Origin: DAIUCA01 sp964613675
GTDB taxonomy: Bacteria > Pseudomonadota > Gammaproteobacteria > Competibacterales > Competibacteraceae
Direction of reading: 5' to 3'
DNA length: 10,756 bases
Assembly (NCBI GenBank): GCA_964613675.1
Contig: CAZTIH010000088.1
Coordinates: 1 to 10,756, forward strand
Shown: positions 6,961 to 10,756 of the stretch, piece by piece
Layout: the number at the start of each line of letters is the position of its first letter
How positions within the stretch are numbered: the first letter of the stretch is position 1
Made by a program: the position numbers and the translations under genes
Notes under the pieces: generated by a model
The model's database searches: none
Told to the model about the DNA's origin: nothing
The model's input: only the letters and a program-made list of their open reading frames with translations

Positions 6961-7818
6961 TTAAAGGGTTTTGAAGGGCAAATAAATGAGTAAAATCCCG
7001 CCTAATGTAAGTGCCCCGCCTAAAATTAATTGAATAGTTAATTCATCATCCATAAAAATAACGCCTAAACCAATAGAAAATAATGGGGCGATGAGTAAGA
7101 AAGGGGTAATTACACTGATGGGATGACGACCTAATAAATAAGCTAATAATCCGTGACCTAATAACGAAGCGGCTAATGCAGAGTAAATAGGCGCGGCTAA
7201 ATGGAACCATTGAGCAGTGGCTAAAGCCGTTAATTGGTGCGCCTCAAATAATAGGCTACCCAATAATAAACCTGGAGCGGCTAATGCGGATAACCAGGCT
7301 TGTAATACTATTGGGCTGACTTGGCCTTTTAATTGGCGAATTAAAATACTCGCTATTGCCATAACAAATGCCCCTAGTGAGACGAGTAACAGACCTAGGG
7401 GCGCTTGAAAGATGATTGGATCAAAACCCAATAATGCGACGCCAAAACAAGCAACAAAAATTCCCATTCCGCGTTGCCAATCAATGATTTCTCCCAACCA
7501 AAACCACGCGAGTAAAGTCGCTATTGGGACATAAAGTTGACTGGCAATGGCGACCGATGAAATGTCGTGACTCGCCGATAACCCCATGAAAATCAAACCA
7601 AAATGCAATACACCTTGGGTGAATCCGATGGCGAAGACATAACGCATGTGCCCAGGAATGATCTGTAACCAAGGCCATAAAATGAGTAGTAAAAAGCTAA
7701 AGCGAATGCCCGCAAATAAAAGCGGTGGGATGTGATCGACGCCGATTTTTCCAATTAAAAAATTAAACGCCCAGGCTAAATTAATAATGGCAATGAGTGA
7801 AAAATCAGTAGGCGTCAT
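6961..7818 (-). CDS. EamA/DMT superfamily inner-membrane transporter
   Basis: The 285-aa protein is almost wholly hydrophobic, with about ten predicted membrane segments in two EamA repeats, roughly residues 5-130 and 141-280. The start resembles the WGfnf motif (AWAFNFLIGKIG, 15-26); AGIRFSFLLLILWPW (36-50) and WFWLGE (105-110) are typical of the first repeat, and VITPFLLIAPLFSIGLGVIFMDDEL (236-260) gives the PLF-E signature of the second. Family members export or import small metabolites; E. coli EamA exports cysteine and O-acetylserine, but substrate cannot be read from sequence. Length fits the family (about 280-300 aa). It lies 80 nt downstream of the redoxin gene on the same strand and could be read through from it. 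It is AT-rich: I counted 170 G/C in 420 bases (7021-7440), about 40%, with Leu often TTA, unlike pyk. A hairpin precedes the start and overlaps the likely ribosome-binding region. Confidence 0.92.
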   Translation of the reverse strand: MTPTDFSLIAIINLAWAFNFLIGKIGVDHIPPLLFAGIRFSFLLLILWPWLQIIPGHMRYVFAIGFTQGVLHFGLIFMGLSASHDISSVAIASQLYVPIATLLAWFWLGEIIDWQRGMGIFVACFGVALLGFDPIIFQAPLGLLLVSLGAFVMAIASILIRQLKGQVSPIVLQAWLSALAAPGLLLGSLLFEAHQLTALATAQWFHLAAPIYSALAASLLGHGLLAYLLGRHPISVITPFLLIAPLFSIGLGVIFMDDELTIQLILGGALTLGGILLIYLPFKTL

Positions 7819-7822
7819 AGAA

Positions 7823-7850
7823 AGGCTCTCGCAAAACGAACTGAGAGCCT
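7823..7850 (-). promoter_or_regulatory. Hairpin directly before the EamA-type start
   Basis: AGGCTCTC and GAGAGCCT form a perfect 8-bp stem with a 12-nt loop. On the minus strand its 3' arm ends only 4 nt before the ATG at 7818, and the only purine-rich ribosome site (GAGAG, 7 nt from the ATG) lies in that arm. It could mask translation, or it could be a terminator for the dsbD-redoxin transcript, since TTTCT follows the stem. Confidence 0.5.
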
Positions 7851-7898
7851 ATCAATGTCTAATGAATCTCGCTAATGACTGGGCGATGGAATAAGCAA

Positions 7899-8558
7899 TT
7901 ATTGATATTTAATGGTGCAACCGTAGGGACGAGTCGAGGCATTCGCAATAGGTTCACCCGCCAGCACTGCACGGATGGCGTTAGCGGTGAACGGCTCAGC
8001 TTTTGGAACATCCGCTGGGTTGGCACTGGGAATACTGTCGATACCGCCCATATAGACCAGTACACCGTTTTGGATGACATACATGTGGGGGGTTACGCGG
8101 GCATCGTAAGCACGCCCCATAACCCCTTCTTCGTCGATGAGCACGGCGGTGGGGAAGGCTTCTCGCTGAGTCGTCAAAACGTTGGCCTCTTCAGGGGATA
8201 CATGACCTTGTTTACCGGGCGCGGAGGAAATCACGGTCAACCAGATAACCCCTTGTTGAGTAAACTCTTTTTGCAATTCTTGTATGTTGTTGCTGACATA
8301 ATGTTTGCGGACAAAGTGACAGTCGTGATTGCTCCATTCCAACACCACGATTTGGTCAGCAAAATCGCTGAGTGCCCGCGTCTGACCAAAGGTATCTACA
8401 ACGGAAAAATCGGGCGCCGGTTGACCAATTTGCGGTTTTGCCCAAGCAAACGGCGTAAATAAGATGAGAAATAGTAGCAGGCAAACGATTAGGTAAAGGT
8501 ATCCCTGTAAACCTAATTTCCCGAAAGTTCTCGCTAATGACATAAATGAGAGTGACAT
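7899..8558 (-). CDS. Exported redoxin (thioredoxin-fold, peroxiredoxin-like)
   Basis: The 219-aa protein has an N-terminal hydrophobic segment (19-40, ending TPFAWA before KPQ) that reads as a signal peptide with a longish basic lead, placing the domain in the periplasm. The AhpC/TSA-redoxin fold starts at IGQPAPDFSVVD (44-55), with VVLEWSNHDC (71-80) and FVRKHYVSNN (82-91) around the active Cys80, then VIWLTVISSAPGKQG (104-118), the cis-Pro loop VTPHMYVI (155-162), GVLVYMGGID (165-174) and the conserved end RPYGCTIKYQ with Cys214. In relatives I recall the active motif is CPF; here it is CHF. The two cysteines may form a reducible pair. It follows the DsbD-type gene by 13 nt, so it is probably a client or partner of that reductase. 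The frame extends 12 codons to a TTG at 8594 that overlaps dsbD; the ATG at 8558 has a good AGAGG site. Substrate, peroxide or protein disulfide, is unknown. Confidence 0.9.
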   Translation of the reverse strand: MSLSFMSLARTFGKLGLQGYLYLIVCLLLFLILFTPFAWAKPQIGQPAPDFSVVDTFGQTRALSDFADQIVVLEWSNHDCHFVRKHYVSNNIQELQKEFTQQGVIWLTVISSAPGKQGHVSPEEANVLTTQREAFPTAVLIDEEGVMGRAYDARVTPHMYVIQNGVLVYMGGIDSIPSANPADVPKAEPFTANAIRAVLAGEPIANASTRPYGCTIKYQ

Positions 8559-8564
8559 AAAATA

Positions 8565-8569
8565 CCTCT
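8565..8569 (-). promoter_or_regulatory. Ribosome-binding site deciding the redoxin start
   Basis: AGAGG on the minus strand lies 6 nt before the ATG at 8558, between the upstream stop (8572) and this start. Another in-frame ATG four codons later (8546) lacks such a site. Confidence 0.65.
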
Positions 8570-8571
8570 GT

Positions 8572-10695
8572 TTACAGCGTTTCAAGGGCGTCAATAACCG
8601 TGTTGACGGTTAATAACTGGGGTAATAGTTTGGGCGACTGATTAGGCAAATAAAGCGCGTAAACAGGTACTCCACTGCGGCCTAATTCGCTCAGTAATTC
8701 GGTAATTAAAACATCGCCATTAGTCCAATCACCTTTTAACGCAATGATGCCTTTCTCCCGAAAGGTATTTTGGACTAATTCGCTGCTTAATGCAGTGCGC
8801 TCATTCACTAAACAAGTGATACACCACGCGGCTGTTAAATTAACAAATACTGGTCGATGGGCTGCCCGCAATTCGGCTAATCGCTCAGGGGAATAAACCT
8901 CCCACATGACCGTTTGCCGACCATTTTGTAATGGGCTTGCAAGACTGGAGGATGGGCCGCCCAGCAGCGGGCTGAATGCAACGCCAAATGCCGACAGGAT
9001 AAGCACGAGGCTCAAAGCATTTTGCCAGCGAGGTGCAGTAAGTCTTTGTTCCCACAACCATAATCCAAAGGCCACAATCACTAAACCGATCAATAATATG
9101 GCCATGTCATCGACGCCGCGTTGTTGCCCGAACACCCACAACAACCATACTGCTGTCAAGTAGAGTGGGAAGGCGAGAACCTGTTTTAAGGTGAGCATCC
9201 AGGCGCCAGGGCGTGGTAACAGTCGGTGAACGACGGGGAGTATGCCCACCAACGCGAGGGGTAATGCCATTCCCAAACCCAGCGTGGCAAAGATGAGTAG
9301 CGCTTCAATTGGGGGACGCACTAAAGCGACGCCTAATGCCGTGCCCATAAATGGGGCAGTGCAGGGACTTGCCACAATGACGGCTAAAATTCCCGTGAAA
9401 AAGGCCCCTCGTGCATCGGATGAACGGGTGAATTTTTCGCCTACCCCTCCCAGTTGAGTACCAAAATGCACGACACCAGAAAGGCTCAGTGCCATGATAA
9501 ACAAGAGAAAAGTTAGGCTCGCAATGAAAAAGGGAGACTGTAATTGGAAACCCCATCCGAGCTGTTGCCCTGTTGCTCGCAAAACCAGGAGTACACTCGC
9601 CAATGCCACAAAACAAAGCAAAACACCGCCTGTGTAGGCCACGGATTGCACCAAAGCTGTGCGCCGATGAACAGATTCTGCGAGGGTTAATGCCTTCAGA
9701 GAGAGAATCGGAAAAACGCACGGCATAAAATTCAGCAGAATACCGCCTGCAAAGGCCAGCCCTAATAAGATTGGCAAGGAAAGCAATGCTGTTTCATCAG
9801 AAATTGTAGAAAAATCATTGTTTTCAACGATGGATTGAATCGGTAACGCCGCAAAATCTCCAACTAAAAGAGATTCTGTTGCACGAATGGCGAAGGCTTG
9901 CGGAAGATCATTTGCGTAGTTAATTCGGATAATCCCTTCTATCGCATCAACGGGATTCTGAAAAAAACTACTTTTGCGCTGTTTCAGACGAAGTTGCGTT
10001 CCATCGGTTGCGACAGATAGCGGAGTGGCATGGTCAACCAGTTCGTTGTCGAAAGGAAAAAATTGAATCTCTGAAGCAGAAGCGAATTTTTCTTCTGAAG
10101 AGACAACATCTATCACCACTTCACTGTCGCTTATCTGATAGCTAGCAGGCCAATCGACAGTTTGGGGCCATTTCGCCCGAGCTTGCGAGAATAACGCTTG
10201 GATTTGGCCGTCAAATTGAGGCGATTCTGCCGTAGGAAGGGTCAGTGATAACTGGGCATCTCCGGGAATACAGACATCGTTGCAGACCAACCAACTCACG
10301 GTCGCTTTGAGGTTAACCGATTGATTTGAAGGCCAATTTTCGGATAACCGCACTTCATTTAACAATAGAACTCGCTCGCCAAATCCGTAATTTGTCAGCC
10401 CCTCGTAGGGCTTTGCCGTCGGCATGGGCCAATGAATCGGTCCCACCGTCACCCCTTCGGGCAGTTCCCAATCAATGCGCGTAGCCAATCCAGAATCGCC
10501 GGGATTTCGCCAATAGCTATACCAATTGGGATCATGATCGAGTTCTATAGCGACCCAGAATGGTTCTGCTACGGTAATTTGCGTCGCTTCGGAAGTTATT
10601 CCGACGGTGATATGGTCGCCGCGCACAGGGTTTGCTGAGAGATTTGCACCAAATAATAGATAAATGGTTCCGACTAACCACACGAGTTGCTTCAT
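8572..10695 (-). CDS. DsbD/ScsB-type thiol-disulfide reductase
   Basis: The 707-aa inner-membrane protein would pass electrons from cytoplasmic thioredoxin to periplasmic disulfides. A signal peptide covers residues 1-21 (LSA before NP). The periplasmic N-terminal domain (about 25-295) contains the signature WLVCNDVCIPG (135-145) with Cys138 and Cys142, typical of the ScsB-like group rather than classical DsbD alpha. Eight membrane segments (about 303-576) form the CcdA/DsbD beta core, with Cys326 in NFMPCVFPIL and Cys445 in ASPCTAPFMGTALG. The C-terminal thioredoxin-like domain (about 595-707) has VNLTAAWCITCLVNE with Cys625 and Cys628, and the cis-Pro in SGVPVY (674-679). So all three redox cysteine pairs are intact. 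It is longer than E. coli DsbD (about 565 aa), mainly in the N-terminal domain. The redoxin gene follows after 13 nt, suggesting a shared transcript and a donor-client link. Classical DsbD, with cytochrome c maturation or DsbC recycling roles, is the alternative reading. Confidence 0.93.
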   Translation of the reverse strand: MKQLVWLVGTIYLLFGANLSANPVRGDHITVGITSEATQITVAEPFWVAIELDHDPNWYSYWRNPGDSGLATRIDWELPEGVTVGPIHWPMPTAKPYEGLTNYGFGERVLLLNEVRLSENWPSNQSVNLKATVSWLVCNDVCIPGDAQLSLTLPTAESPQFDGQIQALFSQARAKWPQTVDWPASYQISDSEVVIDVVSSEEKFASASEIQFFPFDNELVDHATPLSVATDGTQLRLKQRKSSFFQNPVDAIEGIIRINYANDLPQAFAIRATESLLVGDFAALPIQSIVENNDFSTISDETALLSLPILLGLAFAGGILLNFMPCVFPILSLKALTLAESVHRRTALVQSVAYTGGVLLCFVALASVLLVLRATGQQLGWGFQLQSPFFIASLTFLLFIMALSLSGVVHFGTQLGGVGEKFTRSSDARGAFFTGILAVIVASPCTAPFMGTALGVALVRPPIEALLIFATLGLGMALPLALVGILPVVHRLLPRPGAWMLTLKQVLAFPLYLTAVWLLWVFGQQRGVDDMAILLIGLVIVAFGLWLWEQRLTAPRWQNALSLVLILSAFGVAFSPLLGGPSSSLASPLQNGRQTVMWEVYSPERLAELRAAHRPVFVNLTAAWCITCLVNERTALSSELVQNTFREKGIIALKGDWTNGDVLITELLSELGRSGVPVYALYLPNQSPKLLPQLLTVNTVIDALETL

Positions 10696-10754
10696 TTATT
10701 CCGATTCGCTTTTGGGGAACTAATACTTTCCAAGACAGCCATTAGGGGGGCTTG
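10692..10754 (-). CDS. Possible C-terminal end of an upstream gene, unidentified
   Basis: One frame is open from the window edge and codes for 20 residues ending ESISSPKANRNK, with a TGA overlapping the dsbD-type ATG as ATGA, a common sign of translational coupling in an operon. A second frame is also open and stops at 10720-10722 with the ending PNGCLGKY, 24 nt before dsbD; it loosely recalls the GC-x-x-KY end of redoxins. Only one, or neither, can be real, and the piece is too short to name. Confidence 0.3.
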   Translation of the reverse strand, partial: QAPLMAVLESISSPKANRNK

Positions 10755-10756
10755 GT

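Noticed and set aside
7875..8462. A 195-codon open frame on the plus strand opposite the redoxin gene
   Set aside because: It is fully antisense to a gene with clear redoxin motifs, has no ribosome site and its translation shows no recognisable domain.

Overview
The window looks like chromosomal DNA of a gammaproteobacterium. The PrkA and YeaH products follow the E. coli YeaG/YeaH sequences almost residue for residue as I remember them, and the DsbD-type protein, redoxin, single-chain class I fumarase and EamA transporter are also of kinds common in that class. I cannot name the genus. Nothing mobile is visible: no IS element, tRNA, rRNA, integrase or CRISPR array. Coding density is high, and all genes but one lie on the minus strand, so the text below reads from high to low coordinates.

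Layout. At the right edge is a fragment of an unidentified upstream gene (10692-10754) whose stop overlaps the next start. Then come a 707-aa DsbD/ScsB-type membrane thiol-disulfide reductase (8572-10695) and, 13 nt later, a 219-aa exported redoxin (7899-8558). These two probably form one operon: the reductase carries electrons across the inner membrane and the redoxin is a plausible periplasmic client. An EamA/DMT transporter (6961-7818) follows, with a perfect 8-bp hairpin directly before its start. Next is a class I [4Fe-4S] fumarase (5366-6880) with its own candidate extended -10 promoter. The only plus-strand gene, a 136-aa exported protein of unknown function (4872-5282), converges on the fumarase; a long stem-loop fills the 83-nt gap. 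Divergent from it is a two-gene unit: an exported DUF3011 protein (3966-4775) and, only 2 nt after its stop, pyruvate kinase (2551-3963). Finally, prkA (340-2262) is followed by the start of the yeaH-type DUF444 gene (1-268), the familiar stress/starvation kinase pair, which runs out of the window.

How the parts fit. Pyruvate kinase and fumarase are central carbon enzymes, DsbD plus redoxin are cell-envelope redox maintenance, and PrkA/YeaH is a conserved stress-linked pair. I see no single new multi-gene system. The points worth a second look are smaller: the 2-nt junction of a secreted DUF3011 gene with pyk, the redoxin with an altered active-site motif, the hairpin overlapping the transporter's ribosome-binding region, the stem-loop between the convergent genes, and the unknown exported 136-aa protein. 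Starts were revised by homology and Shine-Dalgarno position for prkA, the fumarase, the redoxin and the 136-aa gene.
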